This document shows, in pieces, positions 34,276-43,867 of a DNA stretch of 64,000 nt (within the stretch, counting starts at the first letter, position 1; each line of letters opens with the position of its first letter). This stretch comes from Pseudogemmobacter faecipullorum (lineage in GTDB: Bacteria > Pseudomonadota > Alphaproteobacteria > Rhodobacterales > Rhodobacteraceae). The stretch spans positions 248,001-312,000 of the forward strand of contig NZ_JACDXX010000002.1 in assembly GCF_020539525.1 (NCBI RefSeq), in the 5' to 3' direction. Position numbers and translations under genes: made by a program. The notes beneath the pieces were generated by a model. That model made no database searches. It was not told the DNA's origin and saw only the letters and a list, made by a program, of their open reading frames with translations.

Positions 34276-37119
34276 TCAGCCTTGCGCCTGGGCCCGCTCT
34301 GCACCATCGGCAATCGCCTGGCGCAATTTCTTCTCCAGCGCCTCCTGGCGCCGTTTTTCATGCATTTTCAGGCCGAACATGTCTTTGACATAGAAGCTGT
34401 CAACCACCTGGGCCCCATAGGTGGCGATCACCGCCGAAACGATAGAGATATTGTTATTCGCCAGCGTCCGGGTCAGGTCATAGAGCAGGCCGGGCCGGTC
34501 CCGGGTGTCGACCTCGATGATGGTATAGATATCCGAGCCTTCATTATCGAAGGTGATATGGGTCGGGAAGCGGAACTCGCGCTCGCGCTTTTTCACTTTA
34601 TCGCGTCCGGCCAGGGCCTCGCGCGCCACCACCTCGCCGCGCAGGGTCTTTTCGATCATCTGCCGCAGCCGGGGCAGGCGCGACATTTCATAGGGATGGC
34701 CCTCGGCATCCTGAACCCAGAACACCGCCGTGGCATAGCCGTCTTTCGAGGTATAGGTCCGCGCATCCACGACATTGGCCCCGACCAGCGCCAGAGCACC
34801 GGAGAGACGCGAGAAAATGCCGGGGTGATCGGCCAGCGCAAAAGCGGCGCGGGTGGCGTCACGGCTGACATCAGGCTCCAGATCCATGCGGATCTCATCA
34901 TCACCCAGATTGCGCAAAAGCCTGGCAAAGACCAGCTGGGTCGCGGTTTCGAGACCCTGCCAGTATTGCGGATAATGCCGCGCGGTTTCGGCGCGCAGCT
35001 CTTTGCTGTCCCAGTCCGCGAGGGCGTCGCGCAGCGCCTTTTTGGCCTCGGCCTCGCGGTTTTCTCTGTTGACGGTTTCAAGCCCGCCTTCCAGCGCCGC
35101 GGCTGTGGCCTGATGCAGCGCCCGCACCAGCATCGCCTTCCAGTTGTTCCAGGTGCCGGGGCCGACGCCGCGGATATCGCAGACCGTCAGCACCGTCAGC
35201 AGATCGAGCCTTTTGCGGGTCTTCACCGCCTTGGCGAAATCGCGCACGGTGCGCGGGTCGGAAATATCGCGTTTCTGCGCCATATCCGACATCAGCAGAT
35301 GCCAGCGCACCAGCCATTCGACGGTTTCGCTTTCCTCATCGGACAGGCCGAGCCGGGGCGCGACGCGCCGGGCGATCCTTGCGCCCAGAATAGAGTGATC
35401 CTCGGCGCGGCCCTTGCCGATATCATGCAGCAGCAAAGCCACATAGATCACTTTGCGGTTCACCCCGACCTCAAGGATCGATGAGGACAGCGGCAGATCC
35501 TCGATCAGCTCGCCGCGCTCGATCTGGGCCAGGGTCGAGATGCATTGGATGGTATGCTCATCGACGGTATAGTGATGATAGACGTTGAACTGCATCATCG
35601 CGACGATGTGTTCAAATTCCGGAATGAAGGCAGCCAGCACCCCCAGCTCATTCATCCGTCGCAGCGAGCGTTCGGGATTGCCGTGCTTTAAGAGCAGATC
35701 GAGAAAAATCTGCTGTGCCTCAGGGTCTTCGCGCATTCCGGCATCAATCAGATGCAGGTTCGCAGTCACCAGCCGCATGATATTGGGATGCAGCAGATAG
35801 GTGGTGCGCAGCGCCTCCTCAAAGACCCGCAGCAGGTTCAGCTTATCGGCGAGGAAGGCCTCGGGATCGAGCGCGTCAATCCGGCCCTGGACCAGTTTAT
35901 AGCCGGGGCGCACCCGCTTCCCCAGCCGGAATGCGCCCTGCAGCGAGGCCTCGCTTTTGGCGTGGCGGGCCTCCAGCCCGGTGAGGAAGATCCGCGTCAG
36001 CTCACCGACGCGGGTGGCATGGCGGAAGTAATCCTGCATGAACACCTCGACGGCACGGCGCCCGGCCAGATCGCGGTAGCCCATGCGCTGGGCCACTTCG
36101 GGCTGCAGATCAAAGGTCAGCTGATCGCTGGCGCGGCTGGTGATGTAATGCAGATGGCAGCGCACCACCCAGAGGAAATCCTCGGCGGTGCGGAAGGTCT
36201 CATATTCCTCCTGGCTGAACAGCCCGGCCCGGACGAGGCCGGCGGCTTTTTCAACCCGGTGCAGATATTTGCCGATCCAGTAGAGGGTCTGCAGATCGCG
36301 CAATCCGCCCTTGCCCTCTTTGACATTGGGCTCAAGCACATAGCGCTGGCTGCCCTGGCGTTTGTGGCGCTCGGCGCGTTCCTGCAGCTTGGCCTCGATG
36401 AATTCCGCACCGCTGTTATGGAACAGCTCGTTCCAGAGCGCCTCGCCCAGCTCATGGGACAGCGCGCGATCGCCGGTGATGAAACGCTTCTCCAGCAAAG
36501 CCGTGCGGATGGTGATGTCTTCACGGGCGAGGCGAATGCAGTCGCGCAGCGTGCGCGAGGCATGGCCGACCTTCAGCTTCAGATCCCACAGGATGTAGAG
36601 CATGGTCTCGACCACGCTTTCCGACCAGGCCGTGGTTTTCCTGGGCGTGAGGAACAGCAGGTCAATATCCGAATGCGGTGCCATTTCGGCCCGGCCATAG
36701 CCGCCGACCGCCAGCACTGCGAGCTTGTCGCCGCCCGGGCCCGCCGGCGCGGGATGGAGATGCAGCGCGACCCGCAAACAGGTCTCGATCATGGCATCGG
36801 TGAGCAGGGCCTGGGCCGAAATCAGCGGCCGCGCCTCATTCGGGGCGGCGAGGAAGGCGGCGGCAAGGGCCTTGTTCGCTTCGGTCTTCGCCTCTCTGAT
36901 ATGGCGCACCGCGATGGCCCGGGCGGTCTTGCCATCGGCGGTCTGCCCGGCGCGGATCTCAGCGAGAATTGCTGCGCTCAAAGCCTCGCGGTCGATCAGC
37001 GCGCTTTCGGGAAGCAGAACAGGAACCGCAGCCGACCCGAGGCCGGCTGCGGTGGTGAGAGCGGGGCCCGGCTCGGCGTCAGAGACCGGCACCGGAGAAA
37101 CTGCGCGGGGCGGCGTCAA
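34276..37119 (-). CDS. glnD: Bifunctional PII uridylyltransferase/uridylyl-removing enzyme
   Basis: This protein of about 947 residues senses glutamine and uridylylates PII proteins. The nucleotidyltransferase motif GGYGRAEMAPHSDIDLLFL is near residue 145. The HD motif is in LLLHDIGKGRAEDHSIL near 550, and two ACT domains are near 740-815 and 860-940 (TIIEVDTRDRPGLLYDL). No ATG lies near the expected start. TTG at 37119 with AGGTGG upstream is plausible, and GTG at 37092 is the alternative. It overlaps the end of lppC by 41 bases if the TTG is used. Confidence 0.93.
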   Translation of the reverse strand: MTPPRAVSPVPVSDAEPGPALTTAAGLGSAAVPVLLPESALIDREALSAAILAEIRAGQTADGKTARAIAVRHIREAKTEANKALAAAFLAAPNEARPLISAQALLTDAMIETCLRVALHLHPAPAGPGGDKLAVLAVGGYGRAEMAPHSDIDLLFLTPRKTTAWSESVVETMLYILWDLKLKVGHASRTLRDCIRLAREDITIRTALLEKRFITGDRALSHELGEALWNELFHNSGAEFIEAKLQERAERHKRQGSQRYVLEPNVKEGKGGLRDLQTLYWIGKYLHRVEKAAGLVRAGLFSQEEYETFRTAEDFLWVVRCHLHYITSRASDQLTFDLQPEVAQRMGYRDLAGRRAVEVFMQDYFRHATRVGELTRIFLTGLEARHAKSEASLQGAFRLGKRVRPGYKLVQGRIDALDPEAFLADKLNLLRVFEEALRTTYLLHPNIMRLVTANLHLIDAGMREDPEAQQIFLDLLLKHGNPERSLRRMNELGVLAAFIPEFEHIVAMMQFNVYHHYTVDEHTIQCISTLAQIERGELIEDLPLSSSILEVGVNRKVIYVALLLHDIGKGRAEDHSILGARIARRVAPRLGLSDEESETVEWLVRWHLLMSDMAQKRDISDPRTVRDFAKAVKTRKRLDLLTVLTVCDIRGVGPGTWNNWKAMLVRALHQATAAALEGGLETVNRENREAEAKKALRDALADWDSKELRAETARHYPQYWQGLETATQLVFARLLRNLGDDEIRMDLEPDVSRDATRAAFALADHPGIFSRLSGALALVGANVVDARTYTSKDGYATAVFWVQDAEGHPYEMSRLPRLRQMIEKTLRGEVVAREALAGRDKVKKREREFRFPTHITFDNEGSDIYTIIEVDTRDRPGLLYDLTRTLANNNISIVSAVIATYGAQVVDSFYVKDMFGLKMHEKRRQEALEKKLRQAIADGAERAQAQG

Positions 37120-38251
37120 TCACGACCACCTGATTGTTCCGGATTTCCGCGACAGCAAGGCCACGTTCATTGCTGCCGTTGGCGCGCAGGCGGAAAATGC
37201 CCGAAACACCGACGAAACCGGCATTCTGGGTCAGCGAACCGGCCGAAAGATCGCGCTTTTGCCGCGACAGGGCACCGATGGCGGCAATGCCGTCATAGGC
37301 CAGGCTGGCAATCGGATGCGGGGCCGCGCCATAGCTGCCCTGATAGCGCGACTGGAACTGTGCATAAAGATTGGGATCGGGCAGAGTGAACCAGCCGCCC
37401 TGAATGCCAGGCATCGACAGGGTCTGCGCCGGAACATCCCAGCGGGTCAGGCCGAGGTATCTGGCGGCATTGCGGTCGAGACCATTATCGGCGAGCAGCT
37501 GGCTCAGCAGCGGCAGGGCCCCGGCGGTATCGGCGGTCAGGAACAAAGCCGAGGCGCTGGTGTCACGTGCGGTCTGCACGATGCCCGGCGCGGCAGAGGT
37601 GACACCCTGCTGGCTGAATTCATAGCCATTGACCGCGACAACCGTGCCTCCGGCTGCGGCAACGCCGCGCTGGATCGCCGCCTTGCCGGCCTCACCTGCG
37701 GTATTGCGCTCATGCACGATCATGATGCGGTTGCGGCCCTGGCGCACGGCATAGCCGGCCATGCGGCGTGCCGCATTGTCAAAGGTCGGCCCAAGCACGA
37801 AGACATTGCCGCCCGCGATATCGGTATTATTCGAGAAGGCGAGAACATTGATGCCCTGGCCTTTGACCGCATGGCCGACCGCATTGGCCTCCTGGGCGAA
37901 GACCGGGCCGAGAATGACATCGGCGCCTTCGGCCACGGCCTGGCTGGCGAGGGCCGCGGCCTGAGCCGGATTGCCGCCGGTCTGATAGACCTTCAGATCA
38001 ATTTTCACACCGGAGAGATCGGCCACGGCGAGGCGGGCGGCATTCACCAGATTATTGGCCAGCACCTGATCGCTGGCCGAGCCACCGCCACCGGGCACCA
38101 GAAGCGCCACCTGAACCGGGTCCGAACCCGAGGTTTTCCCGCCGCCCTGACCGCTTTCTCCGGTCGGCACGCAGGCTGCGGCGACCAGCGCCAGGGGGGC
38201 AAAAAGGACGCGGCGCAAGCACTTGCGGGCGGACTGGAATAAAGACAACAT
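37079..38251 (-). CDS. Penicillin-binding protein activator, LppC/LpoA-like lipoprotein
   Basis: This 390-residue lipoprotein has a signal sequence with lipobox LVAAAC (Cys near residue 27) and a periplasmic binding-protein fold: VQVALLVPGGGGSASDQVL near 47, DVILGPVFAQEANAV near 110, VNGYEFSQQGVTSAAPGI near 208. LpoA-type proteins activate PBP1A. The fold is shared with amino-acid binding proteins, so the activator role rests on family and context. Its 3' end overlaps glnD and it is divergent from rsmI, as in many proteobacteria. Confidence 0.88.
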   Translation of the reverse strand: MLSLFQSARKCLRRVLFAPLALVAAACVPTGESGQGGGKTSGSDPVQVALLVPGGGGSASDQVLANNLVNAARLAVADLSGVKIDLKVYQTGGNPAQAAALASQAVAEGADVILGPVFAQEANAVGHAVKGQGINVLAFSNNTDIAGGNVFVLGPTFDNAARRMAGYAVRQGRNRIMIVHERNTAGEAGKAAIQRGVAAAGGTVVAVNGYEFSQQGVTSAAPGIVQTARDTSASALFLTADTAGALPLLSQLLADNGLDRNAARYLGLTRWDVPAQTLSMPGIQGGWFTLPDPNLYAQFQSRYQGSYGAAPHPIASLAYDGIAAIGALSRQKRDLSAGSLTQNAGFVGVSGIFRLRANGSNERGLAVAEIRNNQVVVIDAAPRSFSGAGL

Positions 38252-38350
38252 AAAACTCCTTCACCGGATGGCTGGCGCGGGACGCAGGGAGATAGCATTG
38301 TTCAGGTTAAATCGTTCCGCATCCGAAGTAAACTTCGCGGCAGGTCTGTG

Positions 38351-39241
38351 ATGGAGCAATCCACCATATCTGAGGGCGTTTTCCGGCCGCGTCCCGGCGC
38401 TGTTGCGCCAGGGCTGCATCTGGTCTCGACCCCGATCGGTGCGGCCCGCGATATTACCTTGCGCGCGCTCGATGTGCTGGCGGGGGCAGATGTGCTGGCG
38501 GCTGAGGATACCCGCACCCTGCGCCATCTGATGGAAATCCACGGCATCGCGCTGAATGGCCGCCCGCTGGTGGCGGTGCATGATCATAATGAGGCCGGGG
38601 TGGCCGGGCGGATTGTCGCCGCGCTGCGCGAGGGAAAATCGGTGGCCTATGCTTCCGAGGCGGGCACGCCGCTGATCTCGGATCCGGGCTTCGTGCTGGC
38701 GCGGGCCGCTGTGGCGGCGGGGCAGCCGGTGCTGGCGGCGCCAGGTGCCTCGGCGCTGCTCGCGGCCCTTGCCGTGGCCGGACTTCCGGCCGACCGCTTC
38801 CTTTTCGCAGGCTTCCCGCCCTCGGCCCGCGGCGAGCGGCAGCGTTTTCTTCAGGAACTGGCATCGACCGGGGCGACGCTGGTGCTTTACGAATCACCGC
38901 GCAGATTGCGCGGCTGCCTGGCCGAGATGGCGGTTTCTTTCGGTGCCATGCGTCAGGTCGCGGTCTGCCGCGAGCTGACCAAGCGCCATGAAGAGGTTTT
39001 GCGCGGCACGATCACCGAAGTGATTGAAATGATTGGTGAAGAAGACCCAAAGGGCGAGATCGTGCTGGTGGTCGACCGCGCCCCGCCGAAAATTGTGGGC
39101 GAGGCCGAGATCCTTGCCGCGCTACAGCAGGCCTTGCTGACGATGCGCGTTAAGGATGCGGCAAGCTTTGTCGCCGATACTCTGCAGGTGCCGCGGCGTG
39201 AGGTCTATCAGCTGGCCCTCGCACAGCGACAGGAAGAATAG
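38351..39241 (+). CDS. rsmI: 16S rRNA (cytidine-1402 2'-O)-methyltransferase
   Basis: This 296-residue SAM-dependent enzyme has the tetrapyrrole-methylase fold with SpoU-independent motifs of RsmI: LVSTPIGAARDITLRALD at residues 24-41, AAEDTRTLRHLM near 50, ASEAGTPLISDPGF near 99, and APGASALLAALAVAGLP near 130. ATG at 38351 is preferred over the GTG one codon earlier. It is divergent from lppC and leads rsmI-yraN, with gshB next. Confidence 0.94.
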   Translation: MEQSTISEGVFRPRPGAVAPGLHLVSTPIGAARDITLRALDVLAGADVLAAEDTRTLRHLMEIHGIALNGRPLVAVHDHNEAGVAGRIVAALREGKSVAYASEAGTPLISDPGFVLARAAVAAGQPVLAAPGASALLAALAVAGLPADRFLFAGFPPSARGERQRFLQELASTGATLVLYESPRRLRGCLAEMAVSFGAMRQVAVCRELTKRHEEVLRGTITEVIEMIGEEDPKGEIVLVVDRAPPKIVGEAEILAALQQALLTMRVKDAASFVADTLQVPRREVYQLALAQRQEE

Positions 39242-39260
39242 CCGCGAAAGGGGCAGGCTG

Positions 39261-39692
39261 ATGGCACTTGATTTTCACAGTGAAGACCTCTTTGCCGATC
39301 CTGCTCCCTCAGCCTGTCAGGTGGCACGCGGGTTGCGCAATTATCTGAGCGGTCATGCCGCCGAAGAGGCGGTGGCCAGGGATTATCTCTCGCGGGGCTA
39401 TCAGATCCTGGCCCGGCGCTGGCGTCAGGCCGGGGGTGAGATTGACCTGATCGTGGCGCGCGGTGCCGATCTCGCCATTGTCGAGGTGAAAAGCGGCTAT
39501 AGCCATGCGGCGGCGGCGCAGCATCTCACCCGGTCTCAGATCCGGCGGCTGGTGGCTGCGGCCGAGCGTTTTTTGTTCGGGACATGGCTGCCGCAGCTGG
39601 CCCCGGGGGCCAGGCCTGAACTGCGGTTCGACCTCGCCCTGGTGGACCGTGTCGGGCGGATCGATATCTGCGAGGCGGCGTTTTTCGCCTGA
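39261..39692 (+). CDS. YraN family (UPF0102) endonuclease-like protein
   Basis: This 143-residue protein has the YraN core: [24 protein letters not shown] at 30-53, [22 protein letters not shown] near 57-78. The acidic residues of E-I-D-L-I and E-V-K match the PD-(D/E)XK nuclease pattern. The family is widespread and linked to DNA processing. The exact role is unknown. The ATG at 39261 lies 20 bases after the rsmI stop, with GGGGCAGG upstream. A frame extending to 39156 would overlap rsmI and is rejected. Confidence 0.88.
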   Translation: MALDFHSEDLFADPAPSACQVARGLRNYLSGHAAEEAVARDYLSRGYQILARRWRQAGGEIDLIVARGADLAIVEVKSGYSHAAAAQHLTRSQIRRLVAAAERFLFGTWLPQLAPGARPELRFDLALVDRVGRIDICEAAFFA

Positions 39693-39751
39693 CGGGTTTA
39701 CATTGCGCAGCCGCTTACGGCATCAAGGCTGTGCAACGCCCGGAGAGAGAC

Positions 39752-40696
39752 ATGGCCCTGAAAGTCGCATTGCAGATGGATCCGATTGCCTCGGTGAATA
39801 TCGATGCCGATTCCACCTTCCGCATCGCGCTTGAGGCGCAGAACCGCGGGCACAGCCTTTTCTTCTATACCCCCGACCGGCTGTCCTTTGTGGAAGGCAG
39901 GGTGATCGCGCGGGGCCATGCGATTGAGCTGCGCCGCGAGAAGGGCAATCACGTTACTTTCGGCCCCGAGACCGAGGTTGATCTGGCCGGTTTCGACGTG
40001 GTCTGGCTGCGCCAGGATCCGCCTTTTGACATGGGCTATATCACCTCGACCCATCTGCTCGAACTGCTGCAGCCCAAAGTGCTGGTGGTCAATGACCCGT
40101 TCTGGGTGCGTAACTTCCCGGAAAAGCTGCTGGTTCTGCGGTTCCCGGATCTGACGCCGCCGACCGCCATCGCCCGCGATCTGGAAACGATCCGTGCCTT
40201 CAAAGCGCGGCATGGCGATATCATTCTCAAACCGCTCTACGGCAATGGCGGTGCAGGGGTGTTCCGGCTTGATGAGAATGACCGCAATCTTTCCTCGCTT
40301 TATGAGCTGTTCACCTCGATGTCGCGCGAGCCGATGATCGTGCAGAAATTCCTGCCGGCGGTGGCGCAGGGCGATAAAAGGGTGATCCTCGTCAATGGTG
40401 AACCGGTCGGCGCGATCAACCGCGTGCCCCAGGCGGGCGAGACCCGGTCGAATATGCATGCCGGGGGGCGGCCTGAGCAGGTCGGTCTGACGCCGCGCGA
40501 TCTGGAAATCTGTGCCCGGATCGGGCCGACTTTGCGTGACAATGGTCAGATTTTCGTCGGCATCGATGTGATCGGCGACTGGCTGACCGAGATTAATGTC
40601 ACCTCGCCCACCGGCATTCAGGAGCTGGAGCGGTTTGACGGAACCAATACCGCCGAAAAGATCTGGCAGGTGATTGAGGCCAAGCGCGCCGGCTGA
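39752..40696 (+). CDS. gshB: Glutathione synthetase
   Basis: This 314-residue ATP-grasp enzyme joins gamma-glutamylcysteine and glycine. The N-terminal substrate domain ([20 protein letters not shown]) with [19 protein letters not shown] near 95-113, and the ATP-binding segment [16 protein letters not shown] near 158, are diagnostic, as is [21 protein letters not shown] near 270. The ATG at 39752 with GGAGAGAG upstream fits the family. The upstream GTG at 39731 is not needed. The gene follows yraN by 59 bases and is convergent with the comM-like gene. Confidence 0.95.
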   Translation: MALKVALQMDPIASVNIDADSTFRIALEAQNRGHSLFFYTPDRLSFVEGRVIARGHAIELRREKGNHVTFGPETEVDLAGFDVVWLRQDPPFDMGYITSTHLLELLQPKVLVVNDPFWVRNFPEKLLVLRFPDLTPPTAIARDLETIRAFKARHGDIILKPLYGNGGAGVFRLDENDRNLSSLYELFTSMSREPMIVQKFLPAVAQGDKRVILVNGEPVGAINRVPQAGETRSNMHAGGRPEQVGLTPRDLEICARIGPTLRDNGQIFVGIDVIGDWLTEINVTSPTGIQELERFDGTNTAEKIWQVIEAKRAG

Positions 40697-40710
40697 GCCG
40701 CTGACCGGCC

Positions 40711-42219
40711 TCAGCTGATCACCGATCCGCTGAGGCGGTAGCCTGCCGCCTCGGCCAGATGGTTTCGGCTGATCGTGTCGCAGCCCTCGAGATCGGCAAT
40801 GGTACGCGCCACCCGCAGCAGCCGGTGATAGCCGCGCGCGGTCAGCCCCAGCTGTTCGGCCAGCCGCGCGATCAGCGCCTTGCCCTCGCGGTCCGGGCTG
40901 GCATAGCGCTCGAGCGCGCTGCCCTGCAGATCTGCATTGGTCAGCCCCTCGCGCCCCAGCCGCCCGGCCTGGATCTGCCTTGCCTGGGCCACCCGCGCCG
41001 CGACCCGGGCCGAGCTTTCGCCCAAAGGCGGTAAATCCAGCTCGCTGATGCTCACGGGCGGCAATTCAAGGCGCAGATCGATCCGGTCGAGAAGCGGGCC
41101 CGAGAGCCGGGCGAGGTAATCCCGGCCGCAATGCGGGGCTTTGGAACAGGCCCGGGCCGGATCGCTCAGCCAGCCGCACCGGCAGGGATTGGCTGCGGCG
41201 ATCAGCTGGAACCGGCAGGGATAATCGACATGGGCATTGGCCCGCGCGACGCTGACCACGCCGCTTTCAATCGGCTGACGCAGCACTTCCAGCACCGGGC
41301 GGGCGAATTCCGGCAGTTCATCCAGGAAGAGCACACCATTATGCGCGAGGCTGATCTCGCCCGGTTTCGCCCCCCGGCCCCCGCCCGCCATCGCCGCCAT
41401 CGAGGCGCTGTGATGCGGGGCGCGGAACGGCGCATGGCGCGGGATGGTCCCGTTCAGCTGCCCGGCAAGCGAGTGGATCATGGCACTTTCCAGCGCCTCT
41501 GCGGCGGAAAGCGGCGGCAGCAGGCCTGGCAGCCGCAGCGCCAGCATGCTTTTGCCCGCACCGGGGCTGCCGGTCATCAGCAGATGGTGGCGGCCGGCGG
41601 CGGCAATCTCCAGCGCCCGTTTGGCACGTTCCTGACCGCGGACCTCGCGCAGATCGGGGCCAGGTCCCTGAAGGGCGGCGGGTGGCAGCGGCTCGGTGGC
41701 GGGCAGCACCGCCTGGCCCGAGAAATGCTGCAGCACCTCGTGCAAGGTTGCTGCGCTGATCACCTCAGCCGCGCCGACCCAGGCCGCCTCGCGCCCTGGG
41801 ATCAGCGGGCAGAGAAGGGTGCAGTTTTCCGCCGCCGCCGTCAGGGCGGCGGGCAGCGCGCCCGCCACTGCGATCAGCTTGCCATCGAGCGACAGCTCAC
41901 CAAGCGCCAGGGTGCGGGCAACCTCATCCTCGGGCAGCAGGCCAATGGCGGCCAGCAGCGCCAGGGCAATCGCCAGATCATAATGGCTGCCCTCTTTCGG
42001 CAGATCCGCGGGCGAGAGGTTGATGGTGATGCGCCGGTTCGGCAAGGCAATCGACAAAGCCTCCAGCGCCGCGCGCACCCGTTCTTTCGCTTCGCTGACC
42101 GATCTTTCTGCCATGCCGACGAGGCTGAACCCCGCCGCACCATGGGCCAGGGCGCATTGCACCTCGACGAGGCGGGCCTCGATGCCTTCGAAGGCGACGG
42201 TATAGGACCGTGCCACCAT
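40711..42219 (-). CDS. comM: YifB/ComM-like Mg-chelatase family AAA+ ATPase
   Basis: This 502-residue protein has an N-terminal Lon-like domain (MVARSYTVAFEGIEARLVEVQ, residues 1-21), an AAA+ core with Walker A MTGSPGAGKSMLALRLPG near 215, and a C-terminal Mg-chelatase-like domain with cysteines (NPCRCGWL). ComM promotes branch migration during natural transformation in competent species and has homologues in many non-competent ones. The ATG at 42219 gives normal length. The frame continues upstream to 42276. It is convergent with gshB by 14 bases. Confidence 0.92.
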   Translation of the reverse strand: MVARSYTVAFEGIEARLVEVQCALAHGAAGFSLVGMAERSVSEAKERVRAALEALSIALPNRRITINLSPADLPKEGSHYDLAIALALLAAIGLLPEDEVARTLALGELSLDGKLIAVAGALPAALTAAAENCTLLCPLIPGREAAWVGAAEVISAATLHEVLQHFSGQAVLPATEPLPPAALQGPGPDLREVRGQERAKRALEIAAAGRHHLLMTGSPGAGKSMLALRLPGLLPPLSAAEALESAMIHSLAGQLNGTIPRHAPFRAPHHSASMAAMAGGGRGAKPGEISLAHNGVLFLDELPEFARPVLEVLRQPIESGVVSVARANAHVDYPCRFQLIAAANPCRCGWLSDPARACSKAPHCGRDYLARLSGPLLDRIDLRLELPPVSISELDLPPLGESSARVAARVAQARQIQAGRLGREGLTNADLQGSALERYASPDREGKALIARLAEQLGLTARGYHRLLRVARTIADLEGCDTISRNHLAEAAGYRLSGSVIS

Positions 42220-42322
42220 CCAGAGCCCCCCATGCAGCGCGCCGGTTTCCGGGCTGCCCGGTCCGGGGCCGAGCATTGCGCGCCGGGGTTAATGCCTGGT
42301 TAATGCCTGATGCACGCCTGAT

Positions 42323-43207
42323 TCACGCCTCCGGCAGTCTGGCCCCGACCAGGGCCATGAAGGCGGGCCAGGCGGCGGCATCGGCAAGGGTTTTGTCGCG
42401 GCAGAAGGCAGAGCAGAATCCGTAACGATGCCCGGCAAGTTCCAGCACATGGCTGACCGGGCCTCCCGAACAGGGGCAGCTCTGGTTCACGGCATCCTGG
42501 CCGTCAACCGCCCGGGCGGCGAGCGGGGCCGGGCCGGGCCAGTCGCGGCGCGGCCAGTCGCGGCGATAGACCGGCTGATCGGCCCCATCCACCATGCCCA
42601 TGGCGCGCCAGCGCCGGAACGAGGGATGCGAAAGCGCGGCCGTGACCCAGGCCATGGCCTCAGGCCCGACCGGCAGATTATAGCCTGCGATCCGGGCCGC
42701 CAGCGGGGTAAAAAACACATCGGCCGCGCAATAGGCGCCCAGCAGCCATGGGCCTGCTGCGGCGCGGCTGCGGGCATGGGTGAGCAGCTGCCCGAACCGG
42801 GCCAGATCGGCCAAAACCGCCGGTGGCGGGCTGCAATCCTGATAGGAGACCCGCAGATTCATCGGGCAATAATCGCGCAGGGCCTGAAACCCCACATGCA
42901 TTTCAGCGGCAAGCATCCGGGCGGTGGCGCGGCGGGCCGGATCAGCGGGCCAGATCCCGGCTTCGGGATGGCGGCTGGCCAGCTCCTCGGCAATGGCGAT
43001 GCTTTCGCTGATCACCGTGCCCTCGGGCAGGCGCAGAGCCGGAACAGTGCGGGCGGGCGGGAAAGCGGCAAGCATCTCCTGCAGCTGCGGGTCATAAAGC
43101 CGGGCATGGCTGACCCGGACCGGCAGGTCAAAAGCATCAAACAGCAGCCAGCCGCGCAGCGACCAGCTCGACCAGGCGCGGTCACCAATAAGCAGATGAT
43201 AGTCCAA
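42323..43207 (-). CDS. Glutathione S-transferase with cysteine-rich C-terminal tail
   Basis: This 294-residue protein has a GST domain in residues 1-210 (SSWSLRGWLLFDAF with Ser residues near 13, ARTVPALRLPEGTVISESIAIAEEL near 52-76). A tail from about 240 carries CPCSGGPVSHVLELAGHRYGFCSAFCRDK, with four cysteines in CxC...CxxxC spacing and a His that could bind metal. The start is TTG at 43207 with GGAGGG six bases upstream. A GST fused to such a tail is unusual. The tail recalls treble-clef metal-binding segments, but the family is not identified. Confidence 0.75.
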   Translation of the reverse strand: MDYHLLIGDRAWSSWSLRGWLLFDAFDLPVRVSHARLYDPQLQEMLAAFPPARTVPALRLPEGTVISESIAIAEELASRHPEAGIWPADPARRATARMLAAEMHVGFQALRDYCPMNLRVSYQDCSPPPAVLADLARFGQLLTHARSRAAAGPWLLGAYCAADVFFTPLAARIAGYNLPVGPEAMAWVTAALSHPSFRRWRAMGMVDGADQPVYRRDWPRRDWPGPAPLAARAVDGQDAVNQSCPCSGGPVSHVLELAGHRYGFCSAFCRDKTLADAAAWPAFMALVGARLPEA

Positions 43208-43285
43208 TTCAGCCCTCCGGATATAGCGGGCGCAGCCTAGGGCCGGAGCGGCCGGGAGAAAAATTCCGATTTGTGCGCTGTGGCA

Positions 43286-43867
43286 TCACGGGCTGTGATT
43301 GATCCGGTGCAGGCGGCCCGGTGTGGCGCTATCGCCCAGTTCGAGACAGGTCAGTGAGAGGTTGCCGATCCGGTGCGACAGGACCTCTTTCGCCGGGATC
43401 TGCAGCGCGTGCTGCACGGCGGCAAGAATGGCGCCGAAATGCGCGACGATGATCACCTCGCTGTGCTGGCCTTGCAGCCGGGCCAGGGCCTTGCTGACCC
43501 GGCCTGCCATCAGGTCCCAGCTCTCGCCGCCCGGGGCGGAAAGGCTGCCGGGCTCCTCCCAGAAACGGCGGGCAAGCAGCGGGTCCCCGGCCTCGCATTC
43601 GGCATAGCTGCGCAGCTCCCAGGCGCCAAAATGGATTTCACGCAGCGCCCGGTCATGGGGCAGACGGCGGCGGCCGGGCTGGCTCAGTGCATCGGCGGTT
43701 GTCACCGCCCGGCTGAGATCAGAGGAGATCAGCAGCGCCTCAGCGGGCAGGGCGGCGTTCAGCCGGGCCAGCGCCGGGGCATCGGAGAGATCGGCGGGCA
43801 GATCGCTCCAGCCGACCATGGTCCGGGCATGGGTCGGGCCGTGCCGGACCAGCCAGAACCGGGTCAT
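43286..43867 (-). CDS. Histidine phosphatase family protein, CobC-like
   Basis: This 193-residue protein has the phosphoglycerate-mutase-like fold: RHG motif in FWLVRHGPTHARTM (residues 4-17), with the second catalytic His in VIIVAHFGAIL near 146 and Glu in REIHFGAWE near 83. It overlaps the cobU stop by ATGA, which favours alpha-ribazole phosphatase (CobC) in cobalamin nucleotide-loop assembly. The phosphatase superfamily is broad, so the substrate call depends on context. The frame upstream to 43960 has no family support. Confidence 0.8.
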   Translation of the reverse strand: MTRFWLVRHGPTHARTMVGWSDLPADLSDAPALARLNAALPAEALLISSDLSRAVTTADALSQPGRRRLPHDRALREIHFGAWELRSYAECEAGDPLLARRFWEEPGSLSAPGGESWDLMAGRVSKALARLQGQHSEVIIVAHFGAILAAVQHALQIPAKEVLSHRIGNLSLTCLELGDSATPGRLHRINHSP

